A stretch of 64,000 nucleotides of DNA from NCBI RefSeq assembly GCF_009569385.1, contig NZ_WBOF01000001.1, forward strand, positions 1,612,001 through 1,676,000, written 5' to 3'. The position numbers and the translations under genes are program-made. Numbering within the stretch: position 1 is the first letter of the stretch; every line of letters starts with the position of its first letter. The stretch is from Streptomyces kaniharaensis. Its GTDB lineage: Bacteria > Actinomycetota > Actinomycetes > Streptomycetales > Streptomycetaceae. This document shows positions 28,404 through 39,968 of the stretch, one piece after another. The notes under the pieces were generated by a model. That model was not told the DNA's origin and did not search any database. It saw nothing but the letters and a program-made list of their open reading frames with translations.

Positions 28404-29096
28404 CTAGTACGGCGCCCGGGTGGCCGCCTCCAGCAGCGCCCCGACCCGGGCCTGCGGCAGGTCCAGGCAGCGCCCGACCGCGGCCAGCGCCTCCCGCTCC
28501 TGCGGCAGGTAGCGCCCGTCGGCGAGCGCGATCGCCGCGCCCTGGAGCAGCAGCCGCTCCCGGCCCTGGTGGGCCAGGTGCGGCGCGAGCGGTTCGAGCA
28601 CCGCGTGCAGTTCCACGGCCAGCCCGCTGCTCTCCCCCAGCCTCCGACCGGACGGCGCCCCCACGTCGTGTGCGTCGTGGAGTTCGCCGCCGAGCCCGGA
28701 CAGGGCGGCGAGCGCGGCCAGCACCTGGGCCTCGCCGCAGTCCTCGAACCCGGCCTCGCGCACCGCCGTGCAGGCCGCCTCCCGGGCCGCCCGGTGGGCG
28801 GTGCCGCCGGCCGCGAGCAGGGCCAGCGCGATCGTGTACTGGGCGTCCCGCAGCATGCCGCCGAGCCGGACGCAGGTGGGCTGTTCGAGGCTCTCCACCC
28901 CGAAGCGGCCGTGGCAGCCGGTGCACTGCACGCTGCCGATGACCGGGCCGAGCGGGAGCACCGGGGTCCCCAGCAGGCGCAGCCACCGCCGGCCGTGCTG
29001 GCGCCGGTAGTTGCGGTCCCCGCCACAGCCGGGACAGAAGAAGTCACCGAGAACGTCGGTCCGCCACCGCGGGCGTACACCCCACAACCTGGTCAC
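28404..29096 (-). CDS. TerB-like protein with N-terminal zinc ribbon
   Basis: 230-aa protein combining an N-terminal zinc ribbon ('FFCPGCGGDR' and 'VQCTGCHGRFGVE', a C-X2-C pair each) with a helical domain like tellurite-resistance TerB ('MLRDAQYTIALALLAAGG', 'HRAAREAACTAVREAGFED', 'LQGAAIALADGRYLPQE'). TerB domains often bind metal with acidic helices at the membrane in stress and chemical-defence complexes. No ter-gene neighbours, so tellurite resistance should not be assumed. GTG start at 29096; nearby starts cannot be excluded. Confidence 0.72.
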   Translation of the reverse strand: MTRLWGVRPRWRTDVLGDFFCPGCGGDRNYRRQHGRRWLRLLGTPVLPLGPVIGSVQCTGCHGRFGVESLEQPTCVRLGGMLRDAQYTIALALLAAGGTAHRAAREAACTAVREAGFEDCGEAQVLAALAALSGLGGELHDAHDVGAPSGRRLGESSGLAVELHAVLEPLAPHLAHQGRERLLLQGAAIALADGRYLPQEREALAAVGRCLDLPQARVGALLEAATRAPY

Positions 29097-29280
29097 GGCG
29101 CCACTCCCCAGACATGGCAGGCGGCCTGCACAACTGCGGGCAGGTCACGCGACCGGACACCGAGGCCGTCCCACCGGCCCGGCTTACCGGTGGATCGATG
29201 TTGCCATGGTTGCGGGCACGTGTCAGTACCTCGAACGGCTTCCGGGCCGAAAAAATGTGGCGCAGGCCACAACCGGGGCC

Positions 29281-29325
29281 GGGCACGGCGAAGGGCCGCC
29301 CCGGAGGACGGCCCGCCGTGTGCCC
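29281..29325 (-). terminator. Terminator of leuA
   Basis: GGGCCG (29293-29298) and CGGCCC (29309-29314) form the core stem. It is extended past a short bulge by GGGCACGGC and GCCGTGTGCCC. It begins about 10 nt past the leuA stop on the minus strand. Confidence 0.6.
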
Positions 29326-29334
29326 TCGCACGAA

Positions 29335-31338
<2,004 letters not shown>

Positions 31339-31479
31339 GGTGATCCCCAGCGTAACCCAGGCCCGCGCGCCCCCGAAGTGATCCGGGCGACCATTCCACT
31401 CCTTGAGACGGCGGTACCGGCGCTTCCGGTTACGTCCGCGCCGGTGACAACTGGTCATCAAGGCCTCACTCTGGGCCAC

Positions 31480-32502
31480 ATGACTGCTGCGACGCCGTTC
31501 TGTTCGATCGTCCCGCCGTACGTCCTCGACCGCCTCGCCGAAGCCGGTCACGAGCCCGCCGTCCGCTCCCTCGTCCTCGACGCCGCCCACCGCGCCGCCC
31601 GCCTCGCCGTGCCGGCGCCCACCCCGGGCGGCACCGCCCTCAGCCGGGTCGTCTGCGACGCCGGCCACGCCCGGAAGCTGCCCGGTCGGACCGCCCGCAC
31701 CGAGGGCCAGACCCCGGTCGCCGACCCGTCCGTCAACCACGCCTACGACGGCCTCGGCGCCACCTTCGGGCTGTACGCCGACGCCTACGGCCGCCACTCG
31801 ATCGACGACCAGGGGATGCGCCTGGACGCCACCGTGCACTACAGCCAGCACTACGACAACGCCTTCTGGGACGGCCACCGGATGGTCTTCGGCGACGGCG
31901 ACGGCGAGATCTTCGGCGACTTCACCGCCTGCATCGACGTCATCGGTCACGAACTCACCCACGGCGTCACCCAGTTCACCGCCGGCCTGGAGTACCACGA
32001 CCAGCCCGGCGCGCTCAACGAGTCGGTCTCCGACGTCTTCGGCTCGCTGGTCAAGCAGTACGCGCTGCGCCAGGACGCCGCCGACGCCGACTGGCTGATC
32101 GGCGCCGGGCTGCTGGCCCCCGGCGTCCAGGGCGTGGCGCTGCGCTCGATGAAGGCGCCGGGCACCGCCTACGACGACCCGCGGCTCGGCAAGGACCCGC
32201 AGCCCGCGCACCTGCGCGACTACGTGCAGACCTCCGAGGACAACGGCGGCGTGCACATCAACTCCGGCATCCCCAACCACGCGTTCTACCTGCTGGCCAC
32301 CGCGCTCGGCGGCAGAGCCTGGGATCGCGCCGGGCGGATCTGGTACGACGCGCTGACCGGCCGGCGGCTGCCCGCCGACGCCGACTTCACCGCCTTCGCC
32401 CGGGCCACCGTGGCCGCCGCCAGGGCCCGCTACGCCGACCAGCCGTCGGTGGCGGACACCGTGACGGCGTCCTGGGCGCAGGTCGGCGTCAGCCCGGGCT
32501 GA
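31480..32502 (+). CDS. M4 family metallopeptidase, protealysin-like
   Basis: 340-aa thermolysin-family zinc protease of the short protealysin type, without a signal peptide. The N-terminal propeptide carries 'FCSIVPPYVLDRLAEAG' (the protealysin-type PPY/L motif; its Cys8 may act as a latency switch). The zinc site is 'GHELTHGVTQ' (H157, E158, H161) with third ligand E181 in 'NESVSDVFGS'. The active-site His lies in 'GGVHINSGIPNHAFY'. The ATG at 31480 is preferred over upstream starts that overlap the leuA leader region. The next gene encodes an emfourin-type inhibitor, a common pairing. Secretion without a signal peptide is reported for relatives. Confidence 0.93.
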   Translation: MTAATPFCSIVPPYVLDRLAEAGHEPAVRSLVLDAAHRAARLAVPAPTPGGTALSRVVCDAGHARKLPGRTARTEGQTPVADPSVNHAYDGLGATFGLYADAYGRHSIDDQGMRLDATVHYSQHYDNAFWDGHRMVFGDGDGEIFGDFTACIDVIGHELTHGVTQFTAGLEYHDQPGALNESVSDVFGSLVKQYALRQDAADADWLIGAGLLAPGVQGVALRSMKAPGTAYDDPRLGKDPQPAHLRDYVQTSEDNGGVHINSGIPNHAFYLLATALGGRAWDRAGRIWYDALTGRRLPADADFTAFARATVAAARARYADQPSVADTVTASWAQVGVSPG

Positions 32503-32535
32503 CGGCAACTCCCGGGCTGCGCACGCGGGTTCGAC

Positions 32536-32566
32536 ACCGGGTGAGACCCGGTTGAGCCGGGCTCAA
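32536..32566 (+). promoter_or_regulatory. Two adjacent inverted repeats before the inhibitor gene
   Basis: ACCGGGT-gag-ACCCGGT (32536-32552) is followed immediately by TTGAGCC-G-GGCTCAA (32552-32566), both perfect. They lie between the protease and inhibitor genes and could be an operator, a processing signal or a partial terminator that sets the protease-inhibitor ratio. Confidence 0.45.
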
Positions 32567-32623
32567 GGTCACGGTCCGGGAAAAGCCCGGCAAACCCCAT
32601 CGTCACGCAGCACCATGGACACC

Positions 32624-32890
32624 ATGCGCATCCAGGTGACCCGGACCGGCGGCCTCGCGGGAATCGTCCGCCGCGCGGAGCTCGACACCGCCGAACGTAC
32701 GGACGCCCCGCACGTCCACGCACTCGCCCGCGAGGCCGTCGCGGGCGGGCTGCGGGCCCCGTCGTACGGGGTGCCGGACGGCTTCCACTACGAGATCACC
32801 GTCGACGGCCGGACGGTCCACTGCGCCGACCCGAAGCTCACCGACTCGCAGCGCGAGCTGGTGTCGCTGGTGCTGCGCGAGGGCGCGTAG
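32624..32890 (+). CDS. Emfourin-like M4 protease inhibitor
   Basis: 88-aa protein matching the emfourin (protealysin inhibitor) family: 'MRIQVTRTGGLAGIVRRAELDTA' type N-terminus, then 'GFHYEITVDGRTVHCADPKL' and the C-terminal 'SQRELVSLVLREGA'. The family binds the active-site cleft of protealysin-like M4 proteases, and the upstream gene is exactly such a protease. The ATG at 32624 gives the family start; 32615 is a possible alternative. No strong ribosome site is seen, and the two preceding palindromes may matter for expression. Cytoplasmic protection from, or timed release of, the protease is the likely role. Confidence 0.88.
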   Translation: MRIQVTRTGGLAGIVRRAELDTAERTDAPHVHALAREAVAGGLRAPSYGVPDGFHYEITVDGRTVHCADPKLTDSQRELVSLVLREGA

Positions 32891-32929
32891 CCCCCGCACG
32901 GCGCGGGTCGGCGCGGCCGCGCCCTCGGC

Positions 32930-33859
32930 TCAGAACCCCAGCTTGCGCAGCTGCTTCGGGTCGCGCTGCCAGTCCTTGGCCACCTTGACGTGCAGGTCCA
33001 GGTAGACCGGCGTGCCGAGCAGCGCCTCGATGTGCTTGCGCGCCGTCGTGCCGACGTGCTTGAGCCGCGAGCCCTTGGCGCCGATCACGATCGCCTTCTG
33101 GCTCTGCCGCTCGATGTAGACGTTCGCGTGGATGTCCAGCAGCGGACGGTCCGCCGGGCGGCCCTCGCGCGGCAGCATCTCCTCGACCACGACGGCCAGC
33201 GAGTGCGGCAGCTCGTCCCGCACGCCCTCCAGCGCGGCCTCGCGGATCAGCTCGGCGACCATGATCAGCTCGGGCTCGTCGGTGAGGTCGCCGTCCGGGT
33301 AGAGCGGCATGCCCTCCGGCAGCAGCTTGGTGATCAGCTCGGCGACCAGGTCGACCTGCTTGTCGCCGACGGCCGACACCGGGATGATCTCGGCCCACTC
33401 GATGCCCAGCTCCACACCGAGCTGGTGGACGGCGATCAGCTGCTCGGCCAGCCGCTTGGAGTCGACCAGGTCGGTCTTGGTGACGATGGCGACCTTGGGG
33501 GTCTTCTTGATCTCGGCGAGCTCCTTGGCGATGAACCTGTCGCCGGGGCCGAGCTTCTGGTCGGCGGGCAGGCAGAAGCCGATCACGTCGACCTCGGCCC
33601 AGGTGCTGCGGACCAGGTCGTTGAGACGCTCGCCGAGCAGGGTGCGGGGCTTGTGCAGGCCGGGGGTGTCGACCAGGACGAGCTGGGCGTCCGGGCGGTG
33701 GACGATGCCGCGCACGGTGTGCCGGGTGGTCTGCGGGCGGTCGGAGGTGATCGCGACCTTCGTCCCCACCAGGGCGTTGGTCAGGGTCGACTTGCCCGCG
33801 TTGGGCCGGCCGACGAAGCACGCGAAGCCGGATCGGTACGGGGAGGAAGGGGCACTCAT
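32930..33859 (-). CDS. era: GTPase Era
   Basis: 309-aa ribosome-assembly GTPase binding the 3' end of 16S rRNA. G motifs: G1 'GRPNAGKST', G2 around 'RPQTTRH', G3 'DTPGL', G4 'TKTD' and G5 'VSA'. The C-terminal KH domain includes 'VIGAKGSRLKHVGTTARKHIE' and ends 'LRKLGF'. ATG at 33859. It terminates the ybeY-to-era minus-strand block. Confidence 0.96.
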   Translation of the reverse strand: MSAPSSPYRSGFACFVGRPNAGKSTLTNALVGTKVAITSDRPQTTRHTVRGIVHRPDAQLVLVDTPGLHKPRTLLGERLNDLVRSTWAEVDVIGFCLPADQKLGPGDRFIAKELAEIKKTPKVAIVTKTDLVDSKRLAEQLIAVHQLGVELGIEWAEIIPVSAVGDKQVDLVAELITKLLPEGMPLYPDGDLTDEPELIMVAELIREAALEGVRDELPHSLAVVVEEMLPREGRPADRPLLDIHANVYIERQSQKAIVIGAKGSRLKHVGTTARKHIEALLGTPVYLDLHVKVAKDWQRDPKQLRKLGF

Positions 33860-33916
33860 GCCGTCCATTCTCCCTGATGGCCGAAGCCGCGCCGTCCGGG
33901 CCCACCACACCCGGTG

Positions 33917-34075
33917 TCAGCCCTTGTCGTCGCCCCGTGAGGTGAGTGCCGCGATCACCAGCAGCAGGAGGAAGGCGAGCGAGCCGCCGAGCCACCAGGG
34001 CGAGCCGGTCTCCTGCCACTTGCCCATCCCCATCACGAACAGCAGCAGCCCGGCGAAGAACGCCATCGCCCCCAT
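33917..34075 (-). CDS. Small two-helix membrane protein
   Basis: 52-aa frame beginning 'MGAMAFFAGLLLFVMGMGKW' with a second hydrophobic segment 'LGGSLAFLLLLVIAALTS' and an acidic/basic tail 'RGDDKG'. Two transmembrane helices are predicted. A GAGGGGG ribosome site precedes the ATG at 34075, and codon use matches the host. It lies between the cytidine-deaminase-like gene and era on the same strand, 57 nt before era. Not recognised beyond being a small membrane protein; it is short, so confidence is moderate. Confidence 0.65.
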   Translation of the reverse strand: MGAMAFFAGLLLFVMGMGKWQETGSPWWLGGSLAFLLLLVIAALTSRGDDKG

Positions 34076-34174
34076 GTACCCAGCCCCCTCACCGAAGCCT
34101 CTCCGGTGAGATTATCCGCCGAACACACAGAGGCTCGCCGGGCCGCTGCCCCCACGAACGAGCCCCGGCAGGAC

Positions 34175-34528
34175 TCAGCGGGCCTCGGCCGTCACCCGCA
34201 GCGTCCCGTCCGGGCCGGCCAGCAGCACCGGCGTCCCGGCCCCGCCGAGGTCCCGCACGGCCGCCAGATCGGCCTCGGCCGGCTCCTGCGCCTCGGTCAC
34301 CACGGCCGCCGCCTCCAGCGACTTCGCGCCGCTGGCCACCGCCATCGCGACCGCCGTCTGCAGCGCGCTCAGCCGCAGCGACTCCAGCGCGACCGTCCCG
34401 GCCACGTACGTCCGGCCGGTCTCGTCACGCACCGCGGCCCCCTCGGGGACGCCGTTGCGGGCGCGGGCCGAGCGGGCCAGGGTGATGATCTTCTTGTCCT
34501 CGGGGTCGAGCTCGACGATGTCACTCAT
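34175..34528 (-). CDS. Cytidine-deaminase-like protein lacking the zinc site
   Basis: 117-aa protein with the size and helical pattern of a cytidine deaminase subunit ('LDPEDKKIITLARSARARNG', 'GAAVRDETGRTYVAGTVALE', 'LRLSALQTAVAMAVASGAKS'), and the usual chromosomal place near era. The catalytic motifs are absent: where a deaminase has Cys/His-Ala-Glu there is 'LQTAVAMA', and no Pro-Cys-X2-Cys follows; the protein has no cysteine or histidine at all. It therefore cannot be a zinc deaminase and may be a regulatory or structural derivative. ATG at 34528. Confidence 0.75.
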   Translation of the reverse strand: MSDIVELDPEDKKIITLARSARARNGVPEGAAVRDETGRTYVAGTVALESLRLSALQTAVAMAVASGAKSLEAAAVVTEAQEPAEADLAAVRDLGGAGTPVLLAGPDGTLRVTAEAR

Positions 34529-34578
34529 GCGCCGAGCATAGGACGCCGCGGGTGCACCGGATCCAAAGAACTAGGCTC

Positions 34579-34620
34579 TCAGCGACCGAGGGTGTCAGTG
34601 ACCGAGGGTCTCAGTGGCCG
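34579..34620 (-). repeat. 16-bp tandem repeat placing a stop in all three frames
   Basis: TCAGYGACCGAGGGTS occurs at 34579-34594 and 34595-34610, with a partial third unit from 34611. Because 16 is not a multiple of 3, the TGA in each unit (minus strand) falls in a different frame, at the very end of the DUF4383 gene. Confidence 0.75.
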
Positions 34621-35156
34621 ACCGGGCGGGTCGGCCCCGGGTTCGGGTGGAGGATCTTGACGAAGGTCTTCGGACCGGACGGCATCGGCTCCTCCGCCCT
34701 GATCCGCCGGCGCCAGAACGGGTTGTCGTGCGGCAGGTGGCTGCTCACCCGGCCGTACATGCCGAAGGTCGTCACGACGATCCCGAAGATGAACGCGAAC
34801 AGCACGTTCGACATCCGGAAGTTGAGGATGTTCGCGTCCGGTCGCCCGAGCACGGTCAGGCCGTAGAAGCCGGAGAGGACGAACAGCACGCCGACCACCA
34901 TGTTCAGGTTGGAGGCGAAGTTGCCGCCGATCACCGCCCCGATCACCAGGATCGCGCCCACCACGATGGACAGGACGGCCAGCGCGCCGTTGGTCGACAG
35001 CCCCGCGATCTCGTCACCCTTCGTGTCCAGGAAGCCCGGGTGGTCGGCAAGCCCCAGAGCCCCGAACACGATCAGGAAGACCCCTCCGAGCCCCGCTCCG
35101 ATCCGCCAGACCATGAGCAGCTTGTGGTCGACGGGCAGTTCGTCTTGCAGCTTCAT
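34611..35156 (-). CDS. DUF4383 domain membrane protein
   Basis: 181-aa membrane protein of the DUF4383 type with four hydrophobic segments: 'LGGVFLIVFGALGLADH', 'GALAVLSIVVGAILVIGAVI', 'LNMVVGVLFVLSGFYGLTVL' and 'VLFAFIFGIVVTTFGMYGRV', followed by a basic/Pro-rich C-terminal tail. 'GRPDANILNFRMSNVLF' is the family loop. The ATG at 35156 has GGAGG 5 nt upstream. Its stop lies in a three-frame tandem stop repeat. It sits among core RNA-processing genes without an obvious functional link. Confidence 0.8.
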   Translation of the reverse strand: MKLQDELPVDHKLLMVWRIGAGLGGVFLIVFGALGLADHPGFLDTKGDEIAGLSTNGALAVLSIVVGAILVIGAVIGGNFASNLNMVVGVLFVLSGFYGLTVLGRPDANILNFRMSNVLFAFIFGIVVTTFGMYGRVSSHLPHDNPFWRRRIRAEEPMPSGPKTFVKILHPNPGPTRPVGH

Positions 35157-35191
35157 GGCGACCTCCTGGGCCCGGCCGGGCAGTGCCCGGC

Positions 35192-35428
35192 CTAGCTGTA
35201 CGGATGGCTTCCCTGCATGTGCGGCACCTCGTGCATGTAGAGCGAGCCGCACTGCTGGCAGCAGCGCAGCCCGGTGCCCCACTCCTCCTCGGGCCGCGTC
35301 TCGGCGTCGTCGGGCATCGTGCGGCCGCAGAGCGCCGTCGAGAGGTCGCCGTCCCGCACCACGTGCCAGACCTTGACCCCGCCGGCCGCCCCCTGAGGGC
35401 CGTACTCCGCGCGAAGTTGATGCGTCAT
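35192..35428 (-). CDS. Small Cys-rich (zinc-finger-like) protein
   Basis: 78-aa protein: 'EYGPQGAAGGVKVWHVVRDG' then 'LCGRTMPDD' and 'LRCCQQCGSLYMHEVPH'. The cysteines (C-X-n-C-X2-C type) and histidines could bind zinc. Similar small proteins are common in Streptomyces, with unknown function. ATG at 35428. It lies between the CNNM/CBS gene and DUF4383 on the same strand. Confidence 0.7.
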   Translation of the reverse strand: MTHQLRAEYGPQGAAGGVKVWHVVRDGDLSTALCGRTMPDDAETRPEEEWGTGLRCCQQCGSLYMHEVPHMQGSHPYS

Positions 35429-35460
35429 GCCCTCATGGTGGCCCCGCGGCCGCGCACCCG

Positions 35461-36786
35461 CTACTCGCCGGACTCGTCCTCGGCGTCCTCGGTGCGGCGG
35501 ACCGGGGTGGCGACCATGGAGCCGATCCGGTTGCGGCGGCCCGCCGAGCTCTCGGCGGTCAGCAGGATCCCGGTCAGGCCGGTGTCGGCGGGCTCGGGCA
35601 GCGGGATCTCGCAGGCCGAGCCGGGGATCGGCACCCGGCCGAGGTGCTTGGCGAGCAGGCCGCCGACGGTCTCGACGTCCTCGTCCTGCAGCTCGATGCC
35701 GAACAGCTCGCCCAGATCCTCTACCAGCAGCCGGGCGGTGATCCGGTACGAGCCGTCTCCGAGGTCCTCCACCGGCGCTATCTCCCGGTCGTACTCGTCG
35801 GTGATCTCGCCGACGATCTCCTCCAGGATGTCCTCGATGGTGACCAGGCCGGCCGTGCCGCCGTACTCGTCGATCACGATCGCCACGTGCGAGCGGCGCT
35901 GCTGCATCTCGCGCAGCAGGTCGCCGGCCGGCTTGGAGTCCGGGACGAAGACGGCCGGACGCATCACCGCGCCGACCTCCTCGGCCTCCGCCTCCCGGTT
36001 GATGTGGGTGCGCCGGACGAGGTCCTTGAGGTAGACGATGCCGACCACGTCGTCCTCGTTGTCGCCGACCACCGGGATGCGCGAGAAGCCCGAGCGCAGC
36101 GCCAGGGTCAACGCCTGCCGGACGGTCTTGTGCCGCTCGATCATGACCAGGTCGGTGCGCGGCACCATCACCTCGCGGACGATGGTGTCGCCCAGCTCGA
36201 AGACCGAGTGCACCATCCGGCGCTCCTCGTCCTCGATCAGGTCGTCCTTCTCGGCGAGGTCGACCAGGGCGCGCAGCTCCGCCTCGGAGGCGAACGGCCC
36301 CTCGCGGTAGCCCTTGCCGGGCGTGAGCGCGTTGCCGAGCAGGATCAGCAGTCGCGGGATCGGGCCGAGCACGGCGGCCAGTGGCAACAGCACGAAGGAG
36401 GCGGCGGTCGAGGTGGTCAGCGGGTGCTGGCGCCCGATCGTGCGCGGGGAGACACCCACCGCCACGAAGGACACCAGCACCATCACGCCGAACGCCAGCA
36501 GCACGGCCTGCCAGGTCGGGTGGACGTTGCGCACGCACACCACGGTGACCAGGACGGCCGCCGCCATCTCGCTGGCCACCCGGATCAGGGTGGCCAGGTT
36601 GAGGTAGCGGATCGGGTCGGAGGCGAGGGTCAGCAGCCGCGCCGAGCCGCGCCGCCCGGACCGCACGGCCTCCTCCGCCCGGAACCGGGAGACCCGGGAG
36701 ATGCCCGCCTCGGCGCACGCGGCCAGCCAGCCGAGCACCACGAGCAGCACGGCACCGAGGATGAAGCTCGTACTTTCACCACTCAC
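35461..36786 (-). CDS. Hemolysin/CorC-type CNNM transmembrane protein with CBS pair
   Basis: 441-aa membrane protein of the CNNM/CorC family, predicted to take part in Mg2+ or Co2+ transport. The N-terminal DUF21 domain (about residues 1-185) has three to four transmembrane segments. Two CBS domains follow ('VMVPRTDLVMIERHKTVRQA', 'GFSRIPVVGDNEDDVVGIVYL', 'HVAIVIDEYGGTAGLVTIED'). The C-terminal CorC_HlyC domain contains 'GSYRITARLLVEDLGELFGI'. GTG start at 36786, 19 nt after ybeY. Part of the phoH-ybeY-CNNM operon. Confidence 0.9.
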   Translation of the reverse strand: MSGESTSFILGAVLLVVLGWLAACAEAGISRVSRFRAEEAVRSGRRGSARLLTLASDPIRYLNLATLIRVASEMAAAVLVTVVCVRNVHPTWQAVLLAFGVMVLVSFVAVGVSPRTIGRQHPLTTSTAASFVLLPLAAVLGPIPRLLILLGNALTPGKGYREGPFASEAELRALVDLAEKDDLIEDEERRMVHSVFELGDTIVREVMVPRTDLVMIERHKTVRQALTLALRSGFSRIPVVGDNEDDVVGIVYLKDLVRRTHINREAEAEEVGAVMRPAVFVPDSKPAGDLLREMQQRRSHVAIVIDEYGGTAGLVTIEDILEEIVGEITDEYDREIAPVEDLGDGSYRITARLLVEDLGELFGIELQDEDVETVGGLLAKHLGRVPIPGSACEIPLPEPADTGLTGILLTAESSAGRRNRIGSMVATPVRRTEDAEDESGE

Positions 36787-36805
36787 AGGGGTTCGGGCTC
36801 CGCGC

Positions 36806-37300
36806 TCAGTGGGTGGTGGGGGCCGGGGAGATGCCGCCGAGGCCCCGGCCCGCCCGCCAGTCGTCCAGGATCCGCTTCTGGAGGGCGAACATCTCTTCCT
36901 CCTCCTCGGGCTCCTCGTGGTCGTAGCCGAGGACGTGCAGCACCCCGTGGACGGTGAGCAGCTGGAGCTCCTCGTCCATCGAGTGCTGGGACGGGGCCGC
37001 CTTGCCCTGCTGCTCGGCGACCTCGGGGCAGAGCACGATATCGCCGAGCAGACCCTGCGGCAGTTCCTCGCCCTCCTTGCCGGGGCGCAGCTCGTCCATC
37101 GGGAACGACATCACGTCGGTGGGCCCGGGCAGGTCCATCCACTGGATGTGCAGCTCCTCCATCGCCGCACCGTCCACCAGGATCACGGACAGTTCGGACT
37201 GCGGGTGGATCCGCATCTTGTCCAGGGCGAAGCGGGCGACGTCGAGGATGGCTTCCTCGTCGGCGTCCCAACCGGACTCATTGGCGATGTCGATCGACAT
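36806..37300 (-). CDS. ybeY: rRNA maturation RNase YbeY
   Basis: 164-aa zinc endoribonuclease for 16S rRNA 3' maturation and ribosome quality control. The metal site '[15 protein letters not shown]' carries the H-X3-H-X5-H pattern. '[12 protein letters not shown]' and '[13 protein letters not shown]' are conserved family blocks. Acidic insert '[13 protein letters not shown]' follows the metal site. ATG at 37300, 14 nt after phoH. Confidence 0.95.
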   Translation of the reverse strand: MSIDIANESGWDADEEAILDVARFALDKMRIHPQSELSVILVDGAAMEELHIQWMDLPGPTDVMSFPMDELRPGKEGEELPQGLLGDIVLCPEVAEQQGKAAPSQHSMDEELQLLTVHGVLHVLGYDHEEPEEEEEMFALQKRILDDWRAGRGLGGISPAPTTH

Positions 37301-37314
37301 GACGGGCTGCTTAC

Positions 37315-38448
<1,134 letters not shown>

Positions 38449-38625
38449 AGGTCGGCGCTGGGGCCTGCCTCATCCCATCCGTGGTGTCGTGTGCCGCTCG
38501 GTCTCTCCGGGGCACCAGGGTACGCCGCGAGCGTGATCGCTGCGGCGGGCGGCGGGGCCGCACCCGTCGATGCTCCGGCAGATCGTGGGACGGCGCGAGC
38601 CCTTTTCCCGGGCCGCGCGCCGGGC

Positions 38626-39549
38626 TCACGCCTGGCGGCGGGCCGGGACCGGCACCCGGGCGAGGTCGGCGGCGAGCACCAGGTGGCCGTCGAAGTGCTT
38701 GCGGGCGTCGGCGAGATGCTGGCCGAGGTCGGGGTAGCGCTGGGAGAAGTGGGTCAGCACCAGGGTGCGCACCCCGGCCTCGGCGGCGGCCTTGGCGGCC
38801 TGCCCGGCGGTGAGGTGGCCGTGGTCGTCGGCGAGGTGGGCGTCGGCGTCGGTGAAGGTGGACTCGACGACCAGCAGGTCGGCACCCTCGGCGAGTTCGT
38901 GCACGCCGTCGCAGAGCCGGGTGTCCATCACGAACGCGAACCGCTGGCCGATCCGGGGCTCGCTGACCTCGTCCAGGGTGACCCTCCGGCCGTCCACCTC
39001 GATCGCGCCCTCGTGCTGGAGCCGGCCGACCGCGGGGCCGAAGACGCCGAGGGCGGCGAGGCGTTCGGGCACCAGCCGGCGGCCGTCCGGCTCGGACAGG
39101 CGGTAGCCGAACGACTCGACGGGGTGGGAGAGCCGGACGGCGTCCAGCGCGAAGCGCGCGCCGGGCGCGGGCAGCGGGCCGGGCTCGTCGATCGGCCGCG
39201 GCCGCAGCACGGCCGTCTCGTGGTAGGCGGTGGCGTGCCGCAGCCGCTCGAAGTAGACCTCGCCGGAGGCCGGGAAGTAGACGTCGACCGGGTGCGGGAC
39301 GCGGTCCAGGTTGATCCGCTGGATCACCCCGGCGAGGCCCAGGCAGTGGTCGCCGTGGAAGTGCGTCACGGCGATCCGGGTGATCTGGGTGGCCGAGACC
39401 CCGGCGTGCAGCATCTGCCGCTGGGTGCCCTCGCCGGGGTCGAACAGCAGGCCCTCGCCGTCCCAGCGGAGCAGGTAGCCGTTGTGGTTGCGGTGCCGGG
39501 TGGGCACCTGGCTGGCGGTGCCGAGGACGACGAGTTCGCGCTGGGACAC
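38626..39549 (-). CDS. rnz: Ribonuclease Z (tRNA 3' processing)
   Basis: 307-aa metallo-beta-lactamase-fold endonuclease. '[13 protein letters not shown]' is the HxHxDH metal motif, and 'MDTRLCDG' and '[12 protein letters not shown]' supply the other ligands. It removes tRNA 3' trailers. GTG start at 39549, 5 nt after the hinT stop on the same strand, so the two form an operon. Confidence 0.94.
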   Translation of the reverse strand: MSQRELVVLGTASQVPTRHRNHNGYLLRWDGEGLLFDPGEGTQRQMLHAGVSATQITRIAVTHFHGDHCLGLAGVIQRINLDRVPHPVDVYFPASGEVYFERLRHATAYHETAVLRPRPIDEPGPLPAPGARFALDAVRLSHPVESFGYRLSEPDGRRLVPERLAALGVFGPAVGRLQHEGAIEVDGRRVTLDEVSEPRIGQRFAFVMDTRLCDGVHELAEGADLLVVESTFTDADAHLADDHGHLTAGQAAKAAAEAGVRTLVLTHFSQRYPDLGQHLADARKHFDGHLVLAADLARVPVPARRQA

Positions 39550-39554
39550 GTGCG

Positions 39555-39908
39555 TCAGACCATGCGCTCGGTCATCGGCTTGCCGCCGAGCACGTGGACG
39601 TGCGCGTGGAAGATGGTCTGGCCCGCGCCGGCCCCGGTGTTGAAGATCAGACGGTAGTCCTGGAGACCCTCGTCCTTGGCCACCGCACCCGCCTCGGCGA
39701 GGAGTTCACCGGCGAGCTCCGGCTCGGCTGCGGCCAGCTCGGCGGCGTTCGGGTAGTGGACGTGCGGGATGACCAGGACGTGCACGGGGGCCTTCGGGGC
39801 GATGTCGCGGAAGGCGAGCATGCGCTCGGTCTTGCGCACCACGGTCGCCGGGATCTCGCCCGCCACGATCTTGCAGAACAGGCAGTCGGACTGCGGCTCG
39901 CCGGCCAT
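39555..39908 (-). CDS. HIT family nucleotide hydrolase (HinT-like)
   Basis: 117-aa histidine-triad protein hydrolysing purine nucleoside phosphoramidates. '[15 protein letters not shown]' is the catalytic HxHxHxx motif; '[17 protein letters not shown]' is the family N-terminus. ATG at 39908. Immediately upstream of rnz. Confidence 0.93.
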   Translation of the reverse strand: MAGEPQSDCLFCKIVAGEIPATVVRKTERMLAFRDIAPKAPVHVLVIPHVHYPNAAELAAAEPELAGELLAEAGAVAKDEGLQDYRLIFNTGAGAGQTIFHAHVHVLGGKPMTERMV

Positions 39909-39968
39909 TGGCTTCTCCTCTGGGTCCGTTTGCTGGTGCTTGTTTGCTGGTGCTTGTACGGGCGCAGC

